Assembly (NCBI GenBank): GCA_002790835.1
Contig: PFVX01000006.1
Location: 1 to 60,266, forward strand
DNA from: a bacterium CG_4_9_14_3_um_filter_65_15
GTDB lineage: Bacteria > Krumholzibacteriota > Krumholzibacteriia > LZORAL124-64-63
DNA length: 60,266 nt
Direction: 5' to 3'
In this document: in pieces, positions 1 to 7,426 of the stretch
How the letters are laid out: each line of letters begins with the position of its first letter
How positions within the stretch are numbered: the stretch's first letter is position 1
Notes under the pieces: generated by a model
The model's input: the letters and a program-made list of their open reading frames with translations, nothing else
Told to the model about the DNA's origin: nothing
The model's database searches: none
Made by a program: the position numbers and the translations under genes

Positions 1-59
1 TGTTACGCGACGATTTTCATGGCGACTGGAACTACACCATTAAGCCGCGTCCGCAATGA
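1..59 (+). pseudogene. 3' end of an ISAzo13-type transposase (partial at window edge)
   Basis: An open frame enters from the left edge and ends at TGA 57-59. The last residues read LRDDFHGDWNYTIKPRPQ. A FHGxWNYTI.P tail is what I recall for the C-terminus of DDE transposases of the ISAzo13 (Rhodopirellula) group, but only 18 residues are visible, so the family call rests on one short motif. Whether the element is complete cannot be seen. It ends about 25 bases before the surviving part of the antitoxin gene, which suggests it inserted into or next to that gene. Confidence 0.5.
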
Positions 60-80
60 TTACTTGCGACACTTATATAA

Positions 81-212
81 TCGCAGGCCCTTACCGAAAC
101 GCCGGAAGGGTACCAGCTCGTGGCCCACGATCCTGATTTCGAGAAAACCATGCAGGCCGCCGAAGGGTTCATGAGCCGCTACCGAAATGCGCTGCGGGAA
201 TTGGCCAAATGA
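81..212 (+). pseudogene. AbrB/MazE-type antitoxin, N-terminal DNA-binding domain missing
   Basis: After an in-frame TAA at 78-80 the frame reads ...LTETPEGYQLVAHDPDFE, then MQAAEGFMSRYRNALRELAK, and stops at 210-212. In AbrB/MazE/SpoVT antitoxins that partner Doc toxins, this C-terminal half (LTETP.G, DPDFE, RNALRELAK) follows a swapped-hairpin DNA-binding domain of about 35 residues. That domain is absent here; the upstream sequence is transposase tail. The stop overlaps the Doc start (ATGA at 209-212), as expected for coupled antitoxin-toxin translation. Internal starts exist (GTG 120, ATG 150), so a short toxin-binding peptide might still be made. Expression is not known. Confidence 0.7.
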
Positions 213-610
213 CGCCTCCGAAATGGCTATCCAAGGTGGTCATTTTGGCGATCCACAGCCGCCTGTTGGCCGAACACGGCGGCGATTCAGGGCTGCGCGA
301 TGAGAGCCTGCTGGAATCGGCGTTGGCCGCTCCGCTCAACCACCACGAGTACGATCACGCCGACATCTTCACTCTGGCGGCGGCGTATGCCCATGCTTGG
401 GCGACCAACCATCCGTTTGCCGACCGCAACAAGCGCACGGCGTTCGTGGCCGCCGGCCTCTTTCTGGAATTGAATGGTTTTTCCCTGAATGCCCCCGAAC
501 CGGACGCAGTGCTGGCCGTGATGGCGCTGTCCCGCGGCGAGATGGCGGTTGGGGAATTCGGCAAGTGGCTGCAGATATCTTCCGTCGCCCTGGGCGAGGG
601 CGACGGCTGA
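209..610 (+). CDS. doc: Doc-type death-on-curing toxin (Fic fold)
   Basis: This 133-residue protein is the usual length for Doc. The family signature is HPFADRNKRTAF: the Fic/Doc HxFx(D/A)xNKR loop with its catalytic His, phosphate-binding Asn-Lys-Arg and flanking hydrophobic helix. The middle Gly of the commoner HPFADGNKR is Arg here, a variant I believe also occurs in Doc proteins. Doc toxins phosphorylate elongation factor Tu and halt translation; assigning that activity here is by family. The start ATG overlaps the stop of the antitoxin remnant by four bases. No frameshift is visible, so the toxin looks intact while its antitoxin has lost its DNA-binding domain. Confidence 0.9.
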   Translation: MTPPKWLSKVVILAIHSRLLAEHGGDSGLRDESLLESALAAPLNHHEYDHADIFTLAAAYAHAWATNHPFADRNKRTAFVAAGLFLELNGFSLNAPEPDAVLAVMALSRGEMAVGEFGKWLQISSVALGEGDG

Positions 611-613
611 TCC

Positions 614-2329
614 CTACTCTTCCAGCAGCTTGTTCAGCCGCTCGATCTGCGGCTGGATGATCTCATCGTCCAGCCGCGGGAAGAGGATCTCCGGCTTGCC
701 CAGCGTGCGCCCGGCGGGGATGCGGTCGATGCCCTCGTCCCAGCCCCCGTGCCACAGGTCGGTCTGCATGCCCAGCCAGTCCCACACCTTCTCCATGGCA
801 AACGGCACCACCGGCGAGAGCATGACCACGAGCTTGGCGATGATCTGGATGCTGACCACGAGGCTGTGGCCGCAGCGGTCCATGTCCGTCTTGCGCGTCT
901 TGAAGGGCGCGGCCTCGTCGAAGTAGCGGTTGCCCACCTGCCCGGCGTGAAAGCACGACTCCAGGGCGGCCTTGACCTCGAAGCGTTCCATGTGGCCGGC
1001 CCAGGCGGCCAGGTCGGCTTCCACGTCGGCCAGAGCCTGCTTGTCGAGGTCGGTCATCACCTCCGGGCTCCACTGCGGCACCACGCCCTCGAAGTACTTG
1101 TGGATGAAGGTGAAGACGCGGTTGATGAAGTTGCCGAAGTTGTTGCCCAGTTCGTTGTTGTTGCGCGCCTGGAAGCCCTCCCAGGTGAAGTTCATGTCCC
1201 GGGTTTCGGGGGCGTTGCGGGCCAGGGTGTAGCGCAGGGGGTCGGGCTCGAACTGGTCGAGGAACTCGGGCAGCCACACGGCGAAACCGCGGCTGGTCGA
1301 AAGCTTCTGCCCTTCGAGGTTCAGGAACTCGTTGGCCGGCACGTTGTCCGGCAGCACGTAGTCCTCGCTGTGGGCCATGAGCATGGCCGGGAACATCACC
1401 GCGTGGAAGAACACGTTGTCCTTGCCGATGAAGTGGACCAGCTTCGTTCCGGGATCCTGCCACCACTGGCGCCACGCCTCGGGATCGCTGTCCGGACCTG
1501 TCTGGGCGGCGGCCCATTCGCGCGTCGAGGAGATATAGCCGATGGGCGCCTCGAACCACACGTAGAACACCTTGCCCTCGTGATCCGGCAGAGGCACCGG
1601 CACGCCCCAGTTCAGATCGCGCGTGACGGCGCGGTCGGACAGGCCGTCCTGGAACCAGCCGCGGCAATACTGCAGCACGTTGTCCTTCCACTCCGGGTGC
1701 GCGTCCATCATGGCGACCAGGCGGTCCTGGAAGTCGCCCAGGGGCAGGAACCAGTGGGTGGTCTGGCGCAGCTCCAGCGGGCTGTTGTCCTGCACGTTGC
1801 GCGGCTCGAGGAGCTCCGTGGGATCCAGCGATGAGCCGCAGGCCTCGCACTGGTCGCCGCGGGCGCCTTCCTTGTGGCACTTGGGGCACGTGCCCTCGAT
1901 GTAGCGGTCGGCCAGGAAGCGCTGCTGGCTGGGACTGTAGAACTGGTCGGTGGTCTTCTGCACGAACACGCCCTGGTCGAACAGGTCCTTGAAGAAGGCC
2001 TGGCTCGTTTCGGTGTGGATGTCCCGGCTGGTCTGGCTGAAGTTGTCGAAGCTCATGCCGAAGCGCGCGAAGCTGTCCTTGATCGAGGCGTGGTTGCGGT
2101 CCACCAGCTCCTTGGGGCTGATGCCCAGCTTCTCGGCCGTCAGGGTGATGGGCACCCCGTACTCGTCCGAGCCACAGATGTACAGCACCTCGCGGCCGCG
2201 CAGACGCAGGTAGCGGGCGTAGATGTCCGCCGGCAGGTAGGCGCCGGCCAGGTGTCCCAGATGGATCTCCCCGTTGGCGTAGGGCAGGGCGCTGGTGATC
2301 AGGGTGCGCTGGAACTTGCGATCGCTCAA
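614..2329 (-). CDS. metG: Methionyl-tRNA synthetase
   Basis: Charges tRNA-Met with methionine in the cytoplasm. The N-terminus (SALPYANGEIHLGH) carries the class I HIGH motif as HLGH, residues 23-26. A zinc knuckle follows with Cys pairs C148/C151 and C161/C164, and the KMSKS loop appears as KLSTS at 342-346. At 571 residues the protein has the catalytic and anticodon-binding parts but no C-terminal EMAP-like tRNA-binding domain, as in shorter bacterial forms. I chose the TTG at 2329 because GGAGG (2337-2341 on the plus strand as CCTCC) lies seven bases upstream. The frame also stays open upstream to 2401 but that stretch is low-complexity Arg/Pro and unlike MetG. Confidence 0.95.
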   Translation of the reverse strand: MSDRKFQRTLITSALPYANGEIHLGHLAGAYLPADIYARYLRLRGREVLYICGSDEYGVPITLTAEKLGISPKELVDRNHASIKDSFARFGMSFDNFSQTSRDIHTETSQAFFKDLFDQGVFVQKTTDQFYSPSQQRFLADRYIEGTCPKCHKEGARGDQCEACGSSLDPTELLEPRNVQDNSPLELRQTTHWFLPLGDFQDRLVAMMDAHPEWKDNVLQYCRGWFQDGLSDRAVTRDLNWGVPVPLPDHEGKVFYVWFEAPIGYISSTREWAAAQTGPDSDPEAWRQWWQDPGTKLVHFIGKDNVFFHAVMFPAMLMAHSEDYVLPDNVPANEFLNLEGQKLSTSRGFAVWLPEFLDQFEPDPLRYTLARNAPETRDMNFTWEGFQARNNNELGNNFGNFINRVFTFIHKYFEGVVPQWSPEVMTDLDKQALADVEADLAAWAGHMERFEVKAALESCFHAGQVGNRYFDEAAPFKTRKTDMDRCGHSLVVSIQIIAKLVVMLSPVVPFAMEKVWDWLGMQTDLWHGGWDEGIDRIPAGRTLGKPEILFPRLDDEIIQPQIERLNKLLEE

Positions 2330-2408
2330 GGGACGGCCTCCGGGCTGGCGGTTGGACAGGCGGCGCCGGCGCGGCGCGACCGGGGTCCAATGTACAACCA
2401 CCAGGAGA

Positions 2409-4043
2409 CTAGATCAATTGTTCCACCGGAGGCAGGGCGCTGGTGCCGTAGACGTAGCTGTCCAGCCACAGGGCGCAATCCACGCCGGTGACCTCGTGGA
2501 TGACCTGCACCAGGTTCTCCCGGCTCAGGGGCCGATCCCGGTAGCGATCGAACAACACGCGCAGCACCTCGTCCAGGGGCTGCATCATGCCCGAGCGGGC
2601 GGCCAGGCGGCGCTCCAGGGCGATGCACGCGGCCACGCCACCGGCATAGGCGAAGCGGACCTGCTCGGGTGAGGCCATCACCTCGGCCGCGGCGCCGGCC
2701 ACGGACATCCGGCCCAGCAGGGGACTTTCGGCGTAGTTGCGGCTCAGGCGATCGGCCAGGACCTCGCGGGCGTGGGCGGGGGTCCAGATCCCGCAGGCGT
2801 GCAACATGCGGGCGGCGAACCAGGTGGCCATGCCCTCGGTGAACCACAGGGTTTCGGGATCCGTCTGGGGAATGGCCTCACCCAACCAGCCGTGGAACAT
2901 CTCGTGGGCGATGATGCTGGCGACGTCTTCGTGCAGCTGCTCCGGTGTGGTGGCGGGGTTCAGCAGCACCAGCACCGAGCTGCCGGTGTGCAGCCCGTAG
3001 GCGTCGAAGCCGCCGGCGGCGGTGATGTCGTTGGCCGCCAGCAGGATGGTGATCTGGTTCGAGGGCGCGCCGCCGAAGAAGCCGATCTCGGTGCGGGCGA
3101 TGGCTGCGGCCAGGTCGCACGCATCGGCCAGGGTGAAGGGCCAGTCCCGGTCGGTCCCCAGCTGGATGACCGTGCCGCGGGCCTGGGTCACCGCGGTCCG
3201 CAGGTTGCCGCAGGCCAGCAGGGCGTTGCCCATGTCCGCCAGGTCGCGGGGGTGAAAGAGCAGGTTCGACGGCACCGGTGCCGCCGTGGGGTCGGTGGAG
3301 GCCGTGGCGCGGGGGATCTTGTCCCCGTCGAAGGGCCGATAACCCAGCCCCGAAGCCACGCTGGCGCGACCGGTCTCGGGGTGCGGAGCAGCTATGGCCC
3401 CATCGCTGCGCACCAGCGCGGGCCACGGCGACAGGAAGGTCAGCGCGAGCGGGTTGTGGACCGCCACGGTGATGTCGCCGCCGGCAAATGGCTGCGGCTG
3501 GAGGAAGACCTCGAAACCGGCGGCGCGCACCCCGCCGTCCACCGGCGCGGAGATGTGGTGCCGGATATCCCCCTGACCCCGGGAAACCACCGGCAGCAGC
3601 ACCCGGTAGCTCACTGCGAGGCGGGCGACGCCGCGGCTGTCGATCTGCCAGGTATCAGCGGTTCGTCGGCTGGGCAATTCGCGCAGGCGAATTCCCCCGT
3701 CATCCAGTTCCCACGCGGTGAAGCGCACGATGCGGTGCAGCGGGTCGGCCCCACTGAAGGACGTGGGGGCCAGGCCGATTTCCAGATGCTCGGGCAGGGA
3801 GCCGGTCACCATCAGGGTGACGCCGAGTTCGCCGCGGGGAGCGGCGCCCAGATCGAGCTCGTAGGTCAGATCCAGGGGAGCTGACGACGGGCCCTGCGCG
3901 CGATGGACCAGGGCGTAGATCAGCACCGGGATCACGGCCAAAACGGCCAACAGGGGCCAGTTGGTGTGGTGACACGCGACGGCCGGCGAGGCTCCCCGCC
4001 GGACCTTGTAGCGCTGCAATGCGGATTGCGAAGGTCGGAACAT
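2409..4043 (-). CDS. Membrane-anchored M1-like zinc metallopeptidase
   Basis: A 544-residue protein with one N-terminal membrane segment near residues 25-45 (WPLLAVLAVIPVLIYALV) and no obvious cleavage site, so probably anchored with the enzyme outside. The zinc site is H380-E-M-F-H384 (HEMFHGW) with E403 in WFTEGMATW. The HExxH-x18-E spacing matches M1 aminopeptidases; the region before it looks like the beta-sandwich found in M1/M61 proteins. A GAMEN substrate motif was not recognised, so substrate is open. The start at 4043 avoids overlap with the divergent SDR gene at 4132; the frame stays open further upstream but that part is shadow of the SDR. It is followed at 2401-2329 by metG on the same strand. 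Confidence 0.8.
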   Translation of the reverse strand: MFRPSQSALQRYKVRRGASPAVACHHTNWPLLAVLAVIPVLIYALVHRAQGPSSAPLDLTYELDLGAAPRGELGVTLMVTGSLPEHLEIGLAPTSFSGADPLHRIVRFTAWELDDGGIRLRELPSRRTADTWQIDSRGVARLAVSYRVLLPVVSRGQGDIRHHISAPVDGGVRAAGFEVFLQPQPFAGGDITVAVHNPLALTFLSPWPALVRSDGAIAAPHPETGRASVASGLGYRPFDGDKIPRATASTDPTAAPVPSNLLFHPRDLADMGNALLACGNLRTAVTQARGTVIQLGTDRDWPFTLADACDLAAAIARTEIGFFGGAPSNQITILLAANDITAAGGFDAYGLHTGSSVLVLLNPATTPEQLHEDVASIIAHEMFHGWLGEAIPQTDPETLWFTEGMATWFAARMLHACGIWTPAHAREVLADRLSRNYAESPLLGRMSVAGAAAEVMASPEQVRFAYAGGVAACIALERRLAARSGMMQPLDEVLRVLFDRYRDRPLSRENLVQVIHEVTGVDCALWLDSYVYGTSALPPVEQLI

Positions 4044-4131
4044 GCTGCCCGCAGGATGCAACCGGTGTGCCACGCCCCCGGGTGTGCTATGGTCGGGGAA
4101 ATCAGGCTTCCCGGCGAGGAAAGGAAATGGG

Positions 4132-4941
4132 ATGGATCTCGGCATAAAGGGAAAAACGGCAATGGTTTGCGCGGCATCGCGCGGCTTCGGACGGGCCGTG
4201 GCCCTGCAGCTGGCGGCCGAGGGTTCCCGGGTGGCCATGTGCGCCCGCGGCCAGGCCGATCTGGAAGAGGCTGCCGCCGAGGTGCGCCATGTGGCCGCAT
4301 CTGCCGGTTCGGGGCCGGACGCGGTGCTCGCCCGCAGCGTCGATGTGACCGATGCGGCGGCCATGGAGGCTTTCATCGCCGAAACCGAGCAAAGCCTGGG
4401 TGGGCCGGACATGCTGCTGATCAACGCCGGGGGGCCACCCGCCGGCCGCATCTTCGAACTGGACGACGCAGCCTGGGACGCGGCCTACCGCCTGAATCTG
4501 GCTGCGGCGGCCTCCCTGTGCCGCCGGGTGGCCCCGGGTATGGCCGAGCGGGGCTGGGGGCGCATCGTGCAGATCACCTCGGTGAGCGTGCGCCAGCCGG
4601 TGGAGAATCTGGTGCTCTCGAGCGTGATCCGACCGGCGGCCCACGCCCTGATCCGCTGTCTGGCCGAGGAAGTCGCCACCGCAGGCGTGACCGTGAATTC
4701 CGTGGCGCCCGGATTCCACACCACCAGCGCAGTCGAGCGGCTCATCACCCGCAAGATCGCCGACGAGGGCTGCACCCGGGCCGATGTGTTGGCCGGCTGG
4801 ACGCGCGAGATTCCCCTGGGGCGGTTGGGCAAACCGGATGAGCTGGCCGCCCTGGTGGTCTTCCTCATGTCCGAACCGGCCGGTTACATCACCGGGCAGC
4901 TGATCACCGCCGACGGCGGTTGGGTGCGGGGCACTTTCTGA
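4132..4941 (+). CDS. SDR-family oxidoreductase lacking the Tyr-Lys pair
   Basis: A 269-residue Rossmann-fold protein. The cofactor loop is CAASRGFG at residues 13-20, followed by a conserved NAG-type strand (LLINAGGPP) and a C-terminal FLMSEPAGYITGQLITADGG that is standard for FabG-like SDRs. The region where SDRs carry YxxxK reads LVLSSVIRPAAHAL, so the catalytic Tyr is missing and Arg stands where Lys is expected. Similar Tyr-less SDRs form a recognisable branch usually annotated as 3-oxoacyl reductase-like; their reaction is not settled. The ATG at 4132 is preceded by a purine-rich GAGGAAAGGAAA. It is divergent from the metallopeptidase gene. Substrate unknown. Confidence 0.85.
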   Translation: MDLGIKGKTAMVCAASRGFGRAVALQLAAEGSRVAMCARGQADLEEAAAEVRHVAASAGSGPDAVLARSVDVTDAAAMEAFIAETEQSLGGPDMLLINAGGPPAGRIFELDDAAWDAAYRLNLAAAASLCRRVAPGMAERGWGRIVQITSVSVRQPVENLVLSSVIRPAAHALIRCLAEEVATAGVTVNSVAPGFHTTSAVERLITRKIADEGCTRADVLAGWTREIPLGRLGKPDELAALVVFLMSEPAGYITGQLITADGGWVRGTF

Positions 4942-4959
4942 GCCTAGGGGCTAGGGGCC

Positions 4960-4987
4960 TTGACACCGACGCGGAAGGTCCTACATT
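4960..4987 (+). promoter_or_regulatory. Sigma70-like promoter for the 5061/5227 genes
   Basis: TTGACA at 4960-4965, a 16-base spacer and TACATT at 4982-4987. The -35 is a perfect consensus and the -10 matches four of six. It sits just past the SDR stop and about 75 bases before the small membrane peptide gene. Confidence 0.55.
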
Positions 4988-5060
4988 GTTGTAAAGCAAT
5001 TGCGAAGATTGATATGTTTTTCCGTTTGAGGAAAACGCAGAAAGTCCGGGGAGTCCCAGC

Positions 5061-5144
5061 ATGCTGAAGTTCGTGGCCATTTTCGTCATCTACCTGGTGG
5101 TCGTGAACTTCGTGTTCCCCAAGCTGGGCATCAAGCCGGGCTGA
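5061..5144 (+). CDS. 27-residue single-span membrane peptide
   Basis: ATG at 5061 opens a frame of 27 codons ending at TGA 5142-5144. The peptide starts MLKFVAIFVIYLVVVNFVF and ends PKLGIKPG: one continuous hydrophobic helix with a short, basic, Gly/Pro-containing tail. A weak purine stretch (CCGGGGAG) lies 8-13 bases upstream, and a good sigma70-like promoter lies about 75 bases upstream. The following gene encodes an FmdB-type zinc ribbon and is probably co-transcribed. The helix composition and upstream signals support a real micropeptide, but at this length a chance frame cannot be excluded. I do not recognise a family. Confidence 0.5.
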   Translation: MLKFVAIFVIYLVVVNFVFPKLGIKPG

Positions 5145-5226
5145 AGCGCCGATTCATGCTCGATCGGTGATCGAGACGAGAAAAAACCGTAAACCTGGGG
5201 GCAACCCCCAACACGGAGGTGGGCTC

Positions 5227-5430
5227 GTGCCGATGTACGAGTTTTCCTGTCAGAAATGCGGTCATCATTTCGAGGATCTGGTGACCCTGGCCGAGCTCGA
5301 CGCCGGCGACGTGGCGTGCCCGTCCTGCGGCAGCGAGCAGGTGGTGCGGGAGATGTCGACTTTCGCCACCGGCGGCAATACCGGAGGAGGAGTTTCCTCG
5401 TCCGGTTGTGGATCCGGCGGATTCACCTGA
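5227..5430 (+). CDS. FmdB-family zinc ribbon protein
   Basis: A 67-residue protein of the FmdB/CxxC_CxxC_SSSS type. It opens MPMYEFSCQKCG and has two Cys pairs, C8/C11 and C31/C34, forming one zinc ribbon, followed by a Gly/Ser-rich low-complexity tail. That architecture and length are typical of the family, whose members are proposed regulators or small metal-binding proteins with no settled role. GTG at 5227 is the start because GGAGGT (5215-5220) lies six bases upstream and the encoded MPMYEF matches the family N-terminus. A hairpin terminator follows directly. Confidence 0.85.
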   Translation: MPMYEFSCQKCGHHFEDLVTLAELDAGDVACPSCGSEQVVREMSTFATGGNTGGGVSSSGCGSGGFT

Positions 5431-5444
5431 GCAAGTTGATTCGT

Positions 5445-5472
5445 GCGCGGCCGTGGGCCGCGCTTTTATTTT
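5445..5472 (+). terminator. Rho-independent terminator after the FmdB gene
   Basis: Perfect 8-bp stem GCGCGGCC (5445-5452) and GGCCGCGC (5456-5463), 3-base loop, then TTTTATTTT. It lies between the FmdB gene and the convergent glycosyltransferase remnant. Confidence 0.8.
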
Positions 5473-5484
5473 GCCCGGAACCGA

Positions 5485-6447
5485 TCAGATGAGCCCGGCC
5501 TTGCGCGCCAGTTCTTCGCACTTCGCGGTCAGGCGGGCGTATTCGTGCAGATCGGGCGCAAGCACGGTGATGCGTCGTCCCACCGCGATGGCCTCGACGA
5601 GGCGCTCGCAGTTCACCAGGATCTTGAATTTTTCCCGCAGCAGCAGCACGTGATCGGGGAAGCGGGCTTCGGCGCGGCCGGCGACCCCCAGGGCTTCCGG
5701 CCATCGTTCCAGTTCACCCAACAGCTGCAGATAACCCGTCCAGCCGAAAATCCAATTCGGCGAAGCCGTCACCGTGGTCTCCAGGATGGACAGGGCTTCG
5801 TCCGTGCGGCCGTCCTCGTGATACAGCTTGGCCAGCATGGTCCGCGCCCGATCCACGCTGGAGCCGCCGCCGGTCAGGACCGCCATCTTCTCCAGCATCG
5901 GGAACGCCTCGCGGCCCCGGCCTTCCTGGATCAGGATCCACGCCAGTTCCAGCGCGGCTATGGGGTCCTCGGGCTGGGCTTCCACTTTTTTTCGCACCAG
6001 CCGGGCGTAGAATTCGTTCCGGGAATCGTTGGCCGCAGGTCCCTGCACGTAGCCGTAATGGTGGATGGGGATGTCCAGCAGGCGTGGGGTTAGGCCCAGG
6101 CGGGCCAGGGAGGCCGACAGGTCCTCATGCACGCAACCTTCCCAGCGCAGACCCGGCACCACCGCAAAGAAACGGTACTGGTGGGCGACGAAGAATCCCC
6201 CGTGACCCTTTTCCATTTCCGGGTAGCGGCCGGTCACCGGCTGCCATTCCTGATGCCGGGCCTCGTCGTAGTAGTTCCACTGGGGAAGCAGATACCCACG
6301 AGGTGCGCCTTGGGCGAGGTCGCGCAGGCGGGCGAAGTCACCGGCGGCGATGCGCTCGTCGATGTCCAGGGCGATGACCCAGTCTCCGCGGGCGGCATCC
6401 AGGGCGGCGCCGGGGCCGTCCGCAGGTCGAATCGCGCATGAGACCGG
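5485..6447 (-). pseudogene. 5'-truncated family 2 glycosyltransferase with TPR tail
   Basis: The open frame begins after an in-frame stop at 6448-6450 and has no upstream ATG. It opens inside the catalytic domain: GPGAALDAARGDWVIALDIDE matches the GT2 stretch where the metal-binding DxDE motif normally sits about 80 residues into the protein. The N-terminal nucleotide-binding part (I-V-x-N-E type) is missing. Downstream are WEGCVHEDL, typical of GT2-TPR proteins, and then a TPR-like helical region (about residues 150-310). The frame abuts the 3' end of the PAP2 gene (6494), so the first part was probably lost in a deletion. A GTG at 6237 could still yield the 250-residue C-terminal part. Confidence 0.7.
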
Positions 6448-6493
6448 TCACAGCGAGCAGACTAACCCCATTCCGAGGGGTGGGCAAAGGGAA

Positions 6494-7426
6494 TCAGAAG
6501 CGGGCGAAATTCCGCAACCGATCCCGCGCGGTGTCGCCCAGGCGGTCCATGGTGTAGACCACGAAGATGGAAAGCATCATGCCGGCCGCGACGTCCACCA
6601 CGTAGTGGTAACGGCAGTAGACCGTGGACATGCACAGCAGGATGAACAGGATCGTCATCCACCAGCGATGGCGGGGAAAACGTCGCCAGGTGTGCAGCCA
6701 GGGGATGAACGATGCGGCCACGTGGGAGGAAGGGAAGGCCGCGCCCAGGATGGCGCCGTTCTGGTGGATGTGGAGCATGATGCGCGTGAAGACCCATCCG
6801 CCCACGTCCACGAATCCGGCGCGGAAGTACTTGGGTCCCCAGGCGGGAAAGATGGTGTACAGGGTGTAGCAGATCAGCATGACCGCGCTCAGGTCCCGCA
6901 CGAATTCCCGTACGGCATCCCACCGCGCTTCGCGTGACAGATCGCGGGCGCGAAAGACCAGCACCAGGAAGATCACGGCCAGGAAGTAGTAGCTGAAGTA
7001 GGCGAACTCCATCAGTTCGTGGAACCAGGGCCAGGGCCAGACCTCGGACCAGCGCAGGCTGGGCTGGAAACCGAAGATCACCTGCTCCATGTGGATCAGA
7101 CCTGGGTCGAGGCTGCTCTCGAAACTGAAGAAGATCAGGCCCAGGTACTGCAGCTCGGTATAGAACAGGGGAAAGATCAGGGGCAGGTAGATTTCGCCCA
7201 GCAGTCGCGCGGCGACATGGCGGCGTGAGCGCAGCCAAGGCGGCAGGAACCAGATGGCCACAGCCATGGCGCCGTGCACCAGGGCGTTGAGCCACGGATG
7301 GGGGAAGATGGACGGTCTCAACAGGGGGAAGCAGGCGCTGACCAGCAGGTAGATCACCGCCCAACGGTCGATGTTCATCCGGCCCAGGGACAGACGCACC
7401 AGCGGGTTGCGGGGGCTCAGAGCCAT
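6494..7426 (-). CDS. AUR1-like PAP2-family membrane protein (candidate sphingolipid head-group enzyme)
   Basis: A 310-residue polytopic membrane protein with about six hydrophobic segments. PAP2 catalytic motifs are present: FPSSHVAAS with H235, and STVYCRYHYVVDV with H274 and D278. The long N-terminal membrane region and the YxRYHYVVDV form resemble inositol-phosphoceramide synthases (AUR1-like PAP2_3) more than soluble-substrate phosphatases. In Bacteroides a PAP2 protein performs inositol phosphorylceramide synthesis. Its start overlaps the stop of the reductase gene upstream by ten bases, so it is in the same operon as the serine palmitoyltransferase-like, GNAT and reductase genes. Head-group transfer is an inference; a plain lipid phosphatase is the alternative. 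Confidence 0.75.
   Translation of the reverse strand: MALSPRNPLVRLSLGRMNIDRWAVIYLLVSACFPLLRPSIFPHPWLNALVHGAMAVAIWFLPPWLRSRRHVAARLLGEIYLPLIFPLFYTELQYLGLIFFSFESSLDPGLIHMEQVIFGFQPSLRWSEVWPWPWFHELMEFAYFSYYFLAVIFLVLVFRARDLSREARWDAVREFVRDLSAVMLICYTLYTIFPAWGPKYFRAGFVDVGGWVFTRIMLHIHQNGAILGAAFPSSHVAASFIPWLHTWRRFPRHRWWMTILFILLCMSTVYCRYHYVVDVAAGMMLSIFVVYTMDRLGDTARDRLRNFARF

Noticed and set aside
749-1834. Long plus-strand frame of 361 codons opposite metG
   Set aside because: It is the antisense shadow of metG: His/Gly/Val-rich composition without a family pattern, while metG has all its motifs.
4044-4451. Upstream extension of the M1-like peptidase frame
   Set aside because: It overlaps the SDR coding region in antisense and precedes the membrane anchor with low-complexity sequence.
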